39,965 bases of DNA from Prochloraceae cyanobacterium (lineage in GTDB: Bacteria; Cyanobacteriota; Cyanobacteriia; Cyanobacteriales; JASJDA01). The stretch spans positions 1 through 39,965 of the forward strand of contig JASJCW010000016.1 of NCBI GenBank assembly GCA_030065265.1, read 5' to 3'. The position numbers and the translations under genes were made by a program. Below are positions 1-6,959 of this stretch, piece after piece; positions within the stretch are counted from its first letter, which is position 1; every line of letters starts with the position of its first letter. Under the pieces are notes generated by a model. It had not been told where the DNA came from. It made no database searches and saw only the letters and a list, made by a program, of their open reading frames with translations.

Positions 1-240
1 AGTTATAGCAACTGAACTATAGATTAGGACACTAATTGTAAAAGCAGGGAATAGTTAGTAGGTAGTAGGTAACAGATAAAATTGTCATAACCTTTACTTC
101 GACTGCTATATAAACTTAAAACCCCACTAACTACTAACTAATCGCTGAGGGGTTACTGATTACTTAAAACCCTATTGCCTTTTGCCTTCGAGTAAAACTT
201 CCCTACTTGGTACTTATTAATCACTATTGCCAAAGCAAAT
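1..240. other. non-coding stretch at the window edge
   Basis: No convincing gene is visible. The stretch is AT-rich and has short degenerate direct repeats around 54-75 (GTTAGTAGGTAGTAGGTAAC) that resemble the short tandem repeats seen elsewhere in the window. It lies downstream of queA, so it may hold that gene's 3' end, but I see no clear hairpin with a T-run. Confidence 0.4.
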
Positions 241-1320
241 TTAATAAATCCTCGCTTCGGGTAAAATTAACATCGCATCGCCGAAAGAATAGAAACGATA
301 TTTTTGCTCGATCGCCTCTCGATACAAACTTAACAAGCGATCGCGCCCTACCATCGCACTGACTAACATTAACAAACTCGAACGGGGTAAATGGAAGTTA
401 GTAATTAATCCATCGACAATTTTCCAGCGATAACCAGGATAAATAAATAAATCGGTTTTACCGTAAAAAGGTGCTAAAACTTCTTGTTTATTTGCTGCCC
501 CCTCTAATGCTCTCACCACAGTCGTCCCGACAGCAATAACTCGGCCGCCCCTGGCTTTTGTTTCTTTAATTAATTCAATTGTTTCTAAGGGCACTTCCAG
601 CCATTCCGAATGCATCCCATGAGTTGTAATATCTTCTACTTCTACGGGGCGAAAAGTCCCGACACCGACATGCAATGTTACGTAAGTTTGCTTGATTCCT
701 TTCGATGTTAAAGTTGCTAACAAATCCTTGGTAAAATGCAACCCAGCAGTAGGTGCTGCTACCGAACCCCACTCTCGAGCGTAAACTGTTTGATATTGAG
801 AAGCTTGAGATTGAGACCTATTAATATAAGGAGGAAAAGGAATTTTACCAAAATAGTCCAAAATTTCCTCAAAACAATAACCTGAAGGAATCTCAAATTC
901 TAAAATTCGCCCTCCAGTAGCTTCATCTTTAGCGATCGCTTTGGCTTTAATATTGAAATTAAGGCGATCGCAGATTGGCTCAAAAGTTATTTCGCTGCCC
1001 AGTTTAAAACGCTTTCCTGGTTTGACTAAAGCCAGCCAACAATCATCTTTTTGTTGTTTTTCAAGCAGGAGAATTTCGACATTAGCCCCAGTAGATTTAC
1101 GCCCGTAAAGTCGCGCAGGAATGACTCGAGTATTATTGAGAACGAGCAAATCTCCTGGCAAAAGCCAGCTAGGTAAGTCCTTAAAAATCGAGTGAGTAAA
1201 AGTAGTAGGAGAATCGATCGCCAATAAACGAGATCGATCTCTTGGAATTACGGGATCTTGAGCGATTAACTCTTGAGGCAATTGATAATCATAGTTTGAA
1301 AGCAAACAATCTGGATTCAT
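241..1320 (-). CDS. queA: S-adenosylmethionine:tRNA ribosyltransferase-isomerase QueA
   Basis: QueA transfers and isomerises the ribose of S-adenosylmethionine onto 7-aminomethyl-7-deazaguanine in the tRNA wobble position, giving epoxyqueuosine; it acts in the cytoplasm. The 359-residue product has the usual family length. Visible family signatures are the N-terminal YDYQLPQELIAQDP, the stretch LLVLNNTRVIPARLYG, the segment WGSVAAPTAGLHFT near the middle, HVGVGTFRPV, and the C-terminal TNFHLPRSSLLMLVSAM. The ATG at 1320 fits the family N-terminus exactly. The gene appears to be transcribed alone; other queuosine genes are not in the window. The assignment is secure. Confidence 0.97.
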   Translation of the reverse strand: MNPDCLLSNYDYQLPQELIAQDPVIPRDRSRLLAIDSPTTFTHSIFKDLPSWLLPGDLLVLNNTRVIPARLYGRKSTGANVEILLLEKQQKDDCWLALVKPGKRFKLGSEITFEPICDRLNFNIKAKAIAKDEATGGRILEFEIPSGYCFEEILDYFGKIPFPPYINRSQSQASQYQTVYAREWGSVAAPTAGLHFTKDLLATLTSKGIKQTYVTLHVGVGTFRPVEVEDITTHGMHSEWLEVPLETIELIKETKARGGRVIAVGTTVVRALEGAANKQEVLAPFYGKTDLFIYPGYRWKIVDGLITNFHLPRSSLLMLVSAMVGRDRLLSLYREAIEQKYRFYSFGDAMLILPEARIY

Positions 1321-1341
1321 TGTTAACGGCAGGTAAAAATT

Positions 1342-1390
1342 GGGTGATCTCCCCCATAATGTATTCGGTAAGTCGGGGGGATCTCCCCTA
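1342..1390. repeat. two near-copies of a GATCTCCCC motif with a G6 tract
   Basis: The motif GATCTCCCCC (1346-1355) and the segment GGGGGGATCTCCCC (1375-1388) lie between queA and the next gene. The C5 and G6 runs can pair, giving a GC-rich stem in an AT-rich spacer, and the second copy is itself nearly palindromic around GATC. No T-run follows, so I do not call it a terminator. It may be a small dispersed repeat or a structured 5' region. Confidence 0.35.
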
Positions 1391-1551
1391 CCCTCGCATT
1401 ATATTTCTTGTCACACTAGATTAGTAGCCAATCATGTAACTGTTGGTAAAGGGGGTAACAAATGGATTATATTTTTTTCTTAGCTAACGCTAGTCTAACC
1501 CTGCGCGTTATTGAATTTTTAAGTTTTACTAATAAATTTTCGGTTGCTTCG

Positions 1552-1851
1552 ATGACCGTAATTCATCGGATTGACGGTTGGATTGTTAAAGTGAATTTCG
1601 AGAAACCTTTAGATCCTTCTCAAGACGGTGATTTTCGTGCTTTTATGGCAGAATTAGGTATTGTTTACGAACCAGAAATTCGCTTGCAGATGGTGTTTTG
1701 GAGTTTAGAAACAGGTCAATCTCCAATTGAAGTAATGCGTCGCTATCAAGTAGCAGTAGTTTCTCACGGCTTGCCAAATAAAAATGATATTGAAGCATTT
1801 CGCAAGCAGTTTACTAAAGGACTCGGTTATTGTCCAGAAACTTTAGCTTAA
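1552..1851 (+). CDS. small conserved-looking protein of unknown function
   Basis: I do not recognise the family. The reading frame is open from 1462, but the ATG at 1552 gives a natural 99-residue protein beginning MTVIHRIDGWIVKVNFEKP. The 30 residues upstream look like translated spacer (hydrophobic, low complexity). The protein is soluble and mixed alpha/beta, with alternating strands at the start and an acidic-aromatic middle (EPEIRLQMVFWSLE); no cysteine cluster or nucleotide motif is seen. It stands alone between queA and convergent TMEM14. The codon pattern is like that of the neighbours, so it is probably a real gene. Confidence 0.6.
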   Translation: MTVIHRIDGWIVKVNFEKPLDPSQDGDFRAFMAELGIVYEPEIRLQMVFWSLETGQSPIEVMRRYQVAVVSHGLPNKNDIEAFRKQFTKGLGYCPETLA

Positions 1852-1862
1852 AGAAAGAGTAA

Positions 1863-2165
1863 CTAGGAAAACATCGCGATTAAAGCGATCGTCCCGGTTA
1901 CGAGAGCTAAGCCAGCAGGCATAAATTTGCGAGTTTTGATTAGCCGAATAGTAAAAACAACCAACAGTATCAAAGTTACTATTTTGGCTAACGCCAATCC
2001 AAAACCGAGGTTAAAAATTTGGGCGATCGCCGCAAAGAGTAGAAGTAAACCAGCGATCGACCCAGCTATTAAAGACTTTTTACTTCCGGCTCGAGAATAT
2101 CCGATAATCCCACCAACGAAAACTAAAATACCGTAGACAATAGTTGCAAATATTTTTAAAGACAT
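1863..2165 (-). CDS. TMEM14 (UPF0136) family small membrane protein
   Basis: The 100-residue protein is almost entirely hydrophobic, with four predicted membrane segments at about residues 6-22, 31-50, 54-73 and 82-98 separated by short basic loops (SRAGSKKS, RLIKTRKFMP). The GGIIGYSRAGSKKSLIAGSIAG segment (shown by its ends GGIIGY and LIAGSIAG) and the closing KTRKFMPAGLAL are typical of the TMEM14 family, which in cyanobacteria and chloroplasts includes FAX-like proteins implicated in fatty-acid export. Whether this member transports fatty acids is inference. It starts 2 bases after the stop of the KaiB-fold gene, so the two are very likely cotranscribed. Confidence 0.8.
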   Translation of the reverse strand: MSLKIFATIVYGILVFVGGIIGYSRAGSKKSLIAGSIAGLLLLFAAIAQIFNLGFGLALAKIVTLILLVVFTIRLIKTRKFMPAGLALVTGTIALIAMFS

Positions 2166-2167
2166 TT

Positions 2168-2947
2168 TTAAGAAGAAGAAGTAAGTATTTGTAAAACCCG
2201 TGGAATATCTTCTAATTGTCCCACAATTCGCCGCACCGGATGAGGCCAGACCCTAACTAATGTAGGAGTTGCAGAAACGTGATTTGTTTCTGCTTGTTCG
2301 GGATGTTTAGAAATATCTATAACTTTGAGGGTATAGGGATGACCTAAACCTCTTTCGAGAAGATGATAAATTCGCTCTAAAATCACCTCATTAGAGCGGC
2401 GATCGCCAGAAACAAATAAACGCAAAACATAAGTGTGGGAGGATTGTGAATTTCTGGTTTGTGTTGGTGGAGAAATTTGCGAATTTTCGAGTAATTGAGG
2501 AACAATCCCCTCTTGAGCGTCGAGGCTAGCAATTTTTTGACTGAGATCGAGACAAGCAATTAAATCTCTTTCTTGCCAAAGTTGAGGAAAGCGATCGCGA
2601 TAAGTTTCGATCACTATCGGATTGCAAAACTCTTCAGTCCAAGGTGCAGTTTGCCAAATTAAATTTTCAGTTTTAAAAACTGCATTTAATAGCTCTTGGT
2701 AGCGTCTTACTGGAGGATATATCTCGGCAGATATCTTAACCTCTCGAGTCCGAGGATCGAACCATCGATCTACAGTAGCAGTATATCCCGGAACTAGAAA
2801 ATGGGGAGGCTCTGACAAACCTAATAATTCTTGTAAACTAACGCATAAATGCATATGCCAACGACCCCTTTTACTGGGATCGATACAATAAATTAAATCT
2901 CCCCCCGGTGTAAATAAAGCAATTCCTTTAAATATTTGGGGCAGCAA
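2168..2947 (-). CDS. KaiB-domain protein with a cyanobacterial N-terminal domain
   Basis: The C-terminal 85-90 residues (from about residue 172, YVLRLFVSGDRRSNEVI) match the thioredoxin-like KaiB fold: a first strand with LFVSGD, a helix, LKVIDISKHPEQAE, and VSATPTLVRVWPHPVRRIVGQL, which corresponds to the conserved ATPTL...P.P.RR.VG region of KaiB and of the SasA sensor domain. The first 130 residues form another domain that I do not recognise by name (FKGIALFTPGGDLIYCIDPSKR at its start). There is no histidine-kinase or other output domain. The protein could bind KaiC-like partners or another clock component, but that is inference. It is not the core kaiB, which is about 100 residues and adjoins kaiA/kaiC. 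Confidence 0.75.
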   Translation of the reverse strand: MLPQIFKGIALFTPGGDLIYCIDPSKRGRWHMHLCVSLQELLGLSEPPHFLVPGYTATVDRWFDPRTREVKISAEIYPPVRRYQELLNAVFKTENLIWQTAPWTEEFCNPIVIETYRDRFPQLWQERDLIACLDLSQKIASLDAQEGIVPQLLENSQISPPTQTRNSQSSHTYVLRLFVSGDRRSNEVILERIYHLLERGLGHPYTLKVIDISKHPEQAETNHVSATPTLVRVWPHPVRRIVGQLEDIPRVLQILTSSS

Positions 2948-2996
2948 GACATTTTCCGATAATCTTTTACTAATAATTTTATAATTATTCTCATCC

Positions 2997-3078
2997 CCTT
3001 CGGCCTGAAGGCAGAAGATTTAAGCTAGAAAGATTAAATTTTGATGAGATAAATCCTTTTGTCTTGTCTCTGCCTTCA
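2997..3078. repeat. inverted repeats around TGAAGGCAGA / TCTGCCTTCA
   Basis: A short hairpin CCTTC-GGCCT-GAAGG lies at 2997-3011. Overlapping it, TGAAGGCAGA (3006-3015) is repeated in exact inverted form as TCTGCCTTCA (3069-3078). The pair flanks the spacer between the pilT-like gene and the KaiB-domain gene, both on the minus strand. It could end pilT transcription or be a remnant of a small palindromic repeat. No clean T-run follows either stem. Confidence 0.4.
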
Positions 3079-3086
3079 TGCTGAAT

Positions 3087-4496
3087 CTAAACTCTACCTC
3101 GCAACCATTGAGCCATTTCATTGGGAGTAGGCGATCGCTCTAAAGCAGTCTCTTCAGTAATTCGTCCTTGTTGGTAAAGATTAAACAGAGCTTTATTGGT
3201 AGTCACCATACCATCGAATTCACCATCTTTCATTAATTCAACAATTTCGTCGTATTTAGATTGGCGAATATAATCTTTAATTGTTTCGGTGTTAATTAAG
3301 ATATCGTGATAAGCTGCCCTCTTACCGTCGGTGGTGCGACACAATCCTTGAGAGATAATCGATACAATTGATTCGGATAAAGCCGTACGCATGGCATCTT
3401 GTTCCTCAGCACTGTATAAACTGAGGATCCTTTCTAGGGTTTTTACCGCGCTGTTGGTGTGTAAAGTTCCCATCACCAAGTGACCTGTTTGTGCAGCTTT
3501 GAGGGCGGTATTTACCGTTTCTTTATCCCGCATTTCCCCGATGAGAATGATATCTGGATCTTCCCTTAAAGCTGCTTTGAGGGCATTATCAAATTTTTTG
3601 GTATGCATCCCGACTTCTCTTTGTTTGATCAGAGATTTGCGACTTCTGTGGACGAATTCAACCGGATCTTCAATTGTAATAATGTGTTTGGCGTGATTTT
3701 TATTAATATAATCCACCATTGCCGCCATCGTAGTCGATTTACCCGAACCAGTCGGCCCGGTGACTAAGACTAACCCTTTATGAGCGTCGGAAATACTTTT
3801 AAATACTTCTGGGAGTTTTAATTGTTCGAGGGTTAAGATTTTTAGGGGAATCAGTCGCATCACCATCGCAGATCCGGTTAAAGTTTCAAAAACATTAATC
3901 CTTACCCTGGCAAATGGATATTGAGTCGCACCATCAAATTCTAAAGTATCTTCAAAGCGATCGATTTCTTCTTGAATCAAAACTTCGCTTAACCAACTCA
4001 TAAAAGTATCTTTATCTGTTACTGGAAAGTCAGTTAAAACCATTTCGCCGCGATCGCGGACTCGCGGTACTTCCCCTACTCCAAGGTGAATGTCGGAATA
4101 GCCGGATTCGTTGGCAAAATTGATAATTCTCTCTAAAGTAGGTTGACCCGGTGCAAGGGAATGGACTGGGGGTGTTGACTTGGTTAAATTAGTCGGTCTT
4201 GGTGGTCTTGGTGGGGGAGTTTGACGGATTTGAGTTGATTCTGTTGCTGGTGGGGGAGTTTTGCGAATTTGAGTTGATTCTGTTGCCGGTGGGGGAGTTT
4301 GACGGATTTGAGTTGATTCTGTTGCTGGTGGGGGAGTTTTGCGAATTTGAGTTGATTCTGTTGCTGGTGGTGTTCCTCGCATGATGCGAGTTTCTTCTGT
4401 TTGATTATTTTTCTTTCCTAGGGACGGTCTTGGTTTTCTAATTCTGGTTTCTTCGTTTTCGGGAGGTATAATCGGCGATCGTTGCGATTGTGTCAT
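3087..4496 (-). CDS. PilT-type type IV pilus retraction ATPase with a Thr-rich repeat tail
   Basis: PilT hexamers sit at the cytoplasmic base of the type IV pilus and power retraction, which drives twitching and phototaxis in cyanobacteria. The core starts near residue 118 and shows Walker A (VTGPTGSGKST, about residues 244-254), the Asp box (IITIEDPVEFVHRS), Walker B (DPDIILIGEMRD) and the His box (AAQTGHLVMGTLHTNSA). At 469 residues it is about 100 longer than classical PilT. The excess is an N-terminal Pro/Thr-rich arm with a 13-residue tandem repeat. It is not next to pilB or pilC, so a PilT2-like second retraction ATPase is more likely than PilT1; that assignment is inference. Confidence 0.9.
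   Translation of the reverse strand: MTQSQRSPIIPPENEETRIRKPRPSLGKKNNQTEETRIMRGTPPATESTQIRKTPPPATESTQIRQTPPPATESTQIRKTPPPATESTQIRQTPPPRPPRPTNLTKSTPPVHSLAPGQPTLERIINFANESGYSDIHLGVGEVPRVRDRGEMVLTDFPVTDKDTFMSWLSEVLIQEEIDRFEDTLEFDGATQYPFARVRINVFETLTGSAMVMRLIPLKILTLEQLKLPEVFKSISDAHKGLVLVTGPTGSGKSTTMAAMVDYINKNHAKHIITIEDPVEFVHRSRKSLIKQREVGMHTKKFDNALKAALREDPDIILIGEMRDKETVNTALKAAQTGHLVMGTLHTNSAVKTLERILSLYSAEEQDAMRTALSESIVSIISQGLCRTTDGKRAAYHDILINTETIKDYIRQSKYDEIVELMKDGEFDGMVTTNKALFNLYQQGRITEETALERSPTPNEMAQWLRGRV
4209..4373 (-). repeat. 39-base in-frame tandem repeat encoding TPPPATESTQIR(K/Q)
   Basis: Inside the pilT-like gene, residues 42-96 consist of four tandem units of 13 residues, TPPPATESTQIRK alternating with TPPPATESTQIRQ (the first unit lacks one Pro), followed by a final TPPP. 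Units 2 and 4 are alike and units 1 and 3 are alike, which points to duplication of a 78-base pair of units. Two related motifs, EETRIR and EETRIM, occur earlier at residues 15-20 and 34-39. Confidence 0.9.
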
Positions 4497-4939
4497 TTTT
4501 GAGGAGTTTGCGATTGCAAATAATTTCTTATATGTTTACTTTTCCCAAAATCAGACCTTCATCGATCGCTCTTTTGTGAATCAAAACGACTGAGATCCTG
4601 CTACTTAAGGGAAAAATCGCGTTTTTATTTCAATTTAGACTAAAAGGTTTAATCTTCAAATCGCACCTATAATTATGAGAAAACGAGCTGATTATGTAAA
4701 TTTTAGTTAAGATTAAAGGTTGTTTAAATTAATTAAATCTCTGACTAAGGTTTTTTAGGATTTTTTCAGGATTAATGCACAAGAGGTTATTTTAGTCAAG
4801 AGTTATATTTATTAAGTTTTATAAAAGCTAATAAACATATGTAACGTTTCTCTAATTTAATCAAAAAAGCTTACTATACTGGCTAATAACAGCTCGATTT
4901 CCAAAAACTTGTTTCAAATAGATACTGGAGAAAAAATAG
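4497..4939. other. 443-base divergent intergenic region
   Basis: No gene is visible. The region separates the divergent pilT-like and small membrane protein genes, so it should carry both promoters. A TATACT box at 4875-4880 is a plausible -10 for the downstream plus-strand gene, without a good -35. A ribosome-binding site GGAG (4927-4930) sits 9 bases before the ATG at 4940. Confidence 0.5.
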
Positions 4940-5320
4940 ATGCAATTAACTAGTCAAGAAAACGTACAAAAGAACGGTCTTTTAACAGGTATCAAAAGCT
5001 TTTTAATCTGGAGTTTTACCCTATCAGTTTGCTTGTTAGTAGTAGGATTCCCTGTAGGCTTCGTATTAGTATCAATCGGCGTTTTGGCAGTTATGGTACT
5101 CCACACAGTAATGCCAATTAGCTCCGTGATTTTCGTCGCTGCAATTATCGCTGCACTCAACGTTTTAGCCGTATTATTAGGTGCTGCAGTATTAGCTGTT
5201 AAAGGAATTAACCCCAAAGACGTTACTTGGTTAAGTTGGTTGCACGGAGATGCGGAACCAAAATACGAAACTACTTATGCATCCTGCCCCATTAGCTGCG
5301 ACATGCCAGAGCAAAAATAA
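4940..5320 (+). CDS. small membrane protein of unknown function
   Basis: The 126-residue protein has about 20 polar N-terminal residues, then two or three hydrophobic segments (about residues 23-50 with LIWSFTLSVCLLVVGFPVGF, 52-62, and 65-90 with VIFVAAIIAALNVLAVLLGA), then a polar tail with KGINPKDVTWLSWLHG and a Cys-containing end (ASCPISCDMPEQK). I do not recognise the family. It has a good ribosome-binding site and is followed by a strong terminator at 5385-5406, so it is most likely a monocistronic gene and is quite probably well expressed. The two terminal cysteines could bind metal or form a disulfide; that is speculation. Confidence 0.75.
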   Translation: MQLTSQENVQKNGLLTGIKSFLIWSFTLSVCLLVVGFPVGFVLVSIGVLAVMVLHTVMPISSVIFVAAIIAALNVLAVLLGAAVLAVKGINPKDVTWLSWLHGDAEPKYETTYASCPISCDMPEQK

Positions 5321-5384
5321 AAAATAATTTTAAATTTATCTGAGTTCAACAAAAAAATTAATTTTTGAAGATAAGATGATATGG

Positions 5385-5406
5385 CCCGGAAATAACCGGG
5401 TTTTTT
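5385..5406 (+). terminator. Rho-independent terminator
   Basis: The stem CCCGG (5385-5389) pairs with CCGGG (5396-5400) around the loop AAATAA and is followed directly by six T's (5401-5406). It ends the small membrane protein gene just before wecB, so wecB must have its own promoter or rely on readthrough; only 18 bases separate the T-run from the wecB start codon. Confidence 0.85.
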
Positions 5407-5424
5407 CATATTTGCGATCGATCG

Positions 5425-6525
5425 ATGAAAAGAATTTGTATTACTTTAGGAACTCGTCCTGAAGCAATTAAATTAGCTCCAGTGATTCAACAATTCCGAA
5501 ACGCCCCAAATTTCCAGACTTACGTCATTTTAACGGGACAGCATCGAGAGATGGTAGAACAGGTAATGCAATTATTTCAATTACAAAGCGATCGCGATTT
5601 GAAAATAATGCAGCCAAAACAAACCCTAACCGAGATCGCTTGTCGCAGTTTGCAAGGTCTAGAAGAAATTTACTCCGAAATCAAACCACAATTAGTTATC
5701 GTTCAAGGAGATACGGCGACTGCATTTGCCGCAGCATTGGCCGCATTTTATCAAAAAATTGCGATCGCCCACGTAGAAGCAGGGTTGCGTACCGATAATA
5801 TTTTAGATCCCTATCCAGAAGAAGCCAATCGTCGTTTAATTTCCCAAATAGCGCAATTGCATTTTGCGCCGACCAAAAAAGCCGTCGAAAATTTAGAGCG
5901 ATCCGATGTAACTGGCAAAATATATCACACCGGAAATACCGTAATTGACGCGCTGCTAAAAGTTGCAGAAAAGAAACCAGAATGCAACATCGCCAATTTA
6001 GATTGGAATTCTTATCGAGTTTTATTAGCAACAGTTCACCGAAGAGAAAACTGGGGAGAACCTTTAGAAAATATTTTGAAAGGATTTCGACTAATTTTAG
6101 ATCGATTTAAGGACACAGCTTTATTGTTACCGATGCACCGCAATCCTACAGTAAGAGGCCCGATCGAAGCCGCATTAAAAGCTCATCCGCGAGTTTTTTT
6201 GACAGAACCTTTAGATTATGCTCGATTAATCGGAGCGATTTCGAGATGTTATTTCTTATTAACAGATTCTGGAGGTTTGCAAGAAGAAGCTCCTAGTTTG
6301 GGTAAACCAGTTTTGGTATTGCGAGAAACAACCGAAAGACCCGAAGCGATCGCCGCAGGAACTGCTAAATTAATCGGAACTAAACCGGATTCAATTTTAA
6401 ATTCAGCAACAGAATTATTGGAGAATTCTCTTCAATATCAACAAATGGCAACGGCTATTAATCCTTTTGGAGACGGTCGCGCTGCGGCAAGAATTGTCAA
6501 GATTGTTGAGGAATATTTAACTTAA
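5425..6525 (+). CDS. wecB: UDP-N-acetylglucosamine 2-epimerase (non-hydrolysing)
   Basis: The enzyme interconverts UDP-GlcNAc and UDP-ManNAc and supplies ManNAc for surface polysaccharides; it is cytoplasmic. The 366-residue protein has the normal length and the family signatures: ITLGTRPEAIKLAPVI at the N-terminus, VILTGQHREMV, VQGDTATAFAAALAAFY, HVEAGLRT, PEEANRRLISQIAQLHFAPT, HTGNTVIDAL, TVHRRENWG, and LTDSGGLQEEAPSLGKPVLVLRETTERPEA. All expected catalytic-site motifs are present. No other polysaccharide genes adjoin it, so the product polymer cannot be inferred. The ATG at 5425 follows the terminator of the upstream gene closely. Confidence 0.96.
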   Translation: MKRICITLGTRPEAIKLAPVIQQFRNAPNFQTYVILTGQHREMVEQVMQLFQLQSDRDLKIMQPKQTLTEIACRSLQGLEEIYSEIKPQLVIVQGDTATAFAAALAAFYQKIAIAHVEAGLRTDNILDPYPEEANRRLISQIAQLHFAPTKKAVENLERSDVTGKIYHTGNTVIDALLKVAEKKPECNIANLDWNSYRVLLATVHRRENWGEPLENILKGFRLILDRFKDTALLLPMHRNPTVRGPIEAALKAHPRVFLTEPLDYARLIGAISRCYFLLTDSGGLQEEAPSLGKPVLVLRETTERPEAIAAGTAKLIGTKPDSILNSATELLENSLQYQQMATAINPFGDGRAAARIVKIVEEYLT

Positions 6526-6551
6526 AAAAGTTAGACAAGCTGATAAGTAAT

Positions 6552-6592
6552 TAGCCCGATCTAATCGCTTCTCGAACAATAAGATCGAGCTA
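6552..6592 (+). terminator. stem-loop after wecB (weak terminator candidate)
   Basis: TAGCCCGATCT (6552-6562) pairs with AGATCGAGCTA (6582-6592) at 10 of 11 positions across a 19-base loop. It starts 27 bases after the wecB stop. There is no T-run afterwards, so it may act as an RNA-stabilising 3' hairpin rather than as an intrinsic terminator. Confidence 0.45.
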
Positions 6593-6746
6593 AAGTTACT
6601 AGAGAAAAGTAAACGATTCACTAAAACTTGTTATGCTTGTATTCTACCATCATAGTAACTTTTAAAAACTATTAGATAAATAAGTTAACAGTTAAAGCAA
6701 AAATAACGAGATTAATTTTTTTCTAGCAGTTTAGATTTGGAGAATT

Positions 6747-6846
6747 ATACTAATTCTGTTTAGAGTTACTAGGTTTCGCTGACGATAGGCAACAGGCAAC
6801 AGATTTGGAAAATCGATCTGTAGCATTATTTGAGGTAATTGATATT
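6747..6846 (+). mobile_element. MITE-like repeat, copy A (about 100 bases)
   Basis: The left end ATACTAATTCTGTTTAGAGT and the right part ATCTGTAGCATTATTTGAGG followed by TAATTGATAT match the ends of two other copies in this window (20305-20427 and 34282-34625). The interior carries two to three units of the heptamer family (AGGCAACAGGCAACAG). The ends are more diverged here than in copy B. No coding sequence lies inside, so any movement would have depended on a transposase elsewhere. Confidence 0.55.
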
Positions 6847-6904
6847 ATAATTAAACTTTTGCGATCGAGACGATCTTATCTAATTAGCCAAAAAATCTCG
6901 AAAT

Positions 6905-6926
6905 TAACGGACAATATTGTCCGTTA
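6905..6926 (-). terminator. 22-base perfect palindrome downstream of the alpha/beta hydrolase gene
   Basis: The two halves, TAACGGACAAT and ATTGTCCGTTA, are exact reverse complements. As RNA it folds to a 9-bp stem with an ATAT loop. Read on the minus strand it starts 34 bases after the hydrolase stop and is followed 8 bases later by a run of six T's, so it could terminate that gene. The perfect symmetry also fits a dimeric regulator site. Confidence 0.5.
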
Positions 6927-6959
6927 TCTGCTATTATTAATACCGAACAAAACTAGTTA

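Noticed and set aside
1462..1551. N-terminal extension of the small protein before 1552
   Set aside because: The 30 extra residues look like translated spacer, and the ATG at 1552 gives a better protein start.
2168..2947. Core clock gene kaiB
   Set aside because: The protein is about 2.5 times the length of KaiB, the KaiB fold is only the C-terminal part, and kaiA and kaiC are not adjacent.
4199..4384. Plus-strand frame opposite the pilT repeat region
   Set aside because: It is the mirror of the 39-base repeat and encodes only a low-complexity repeat; the PilT reading frame explains the sequence.
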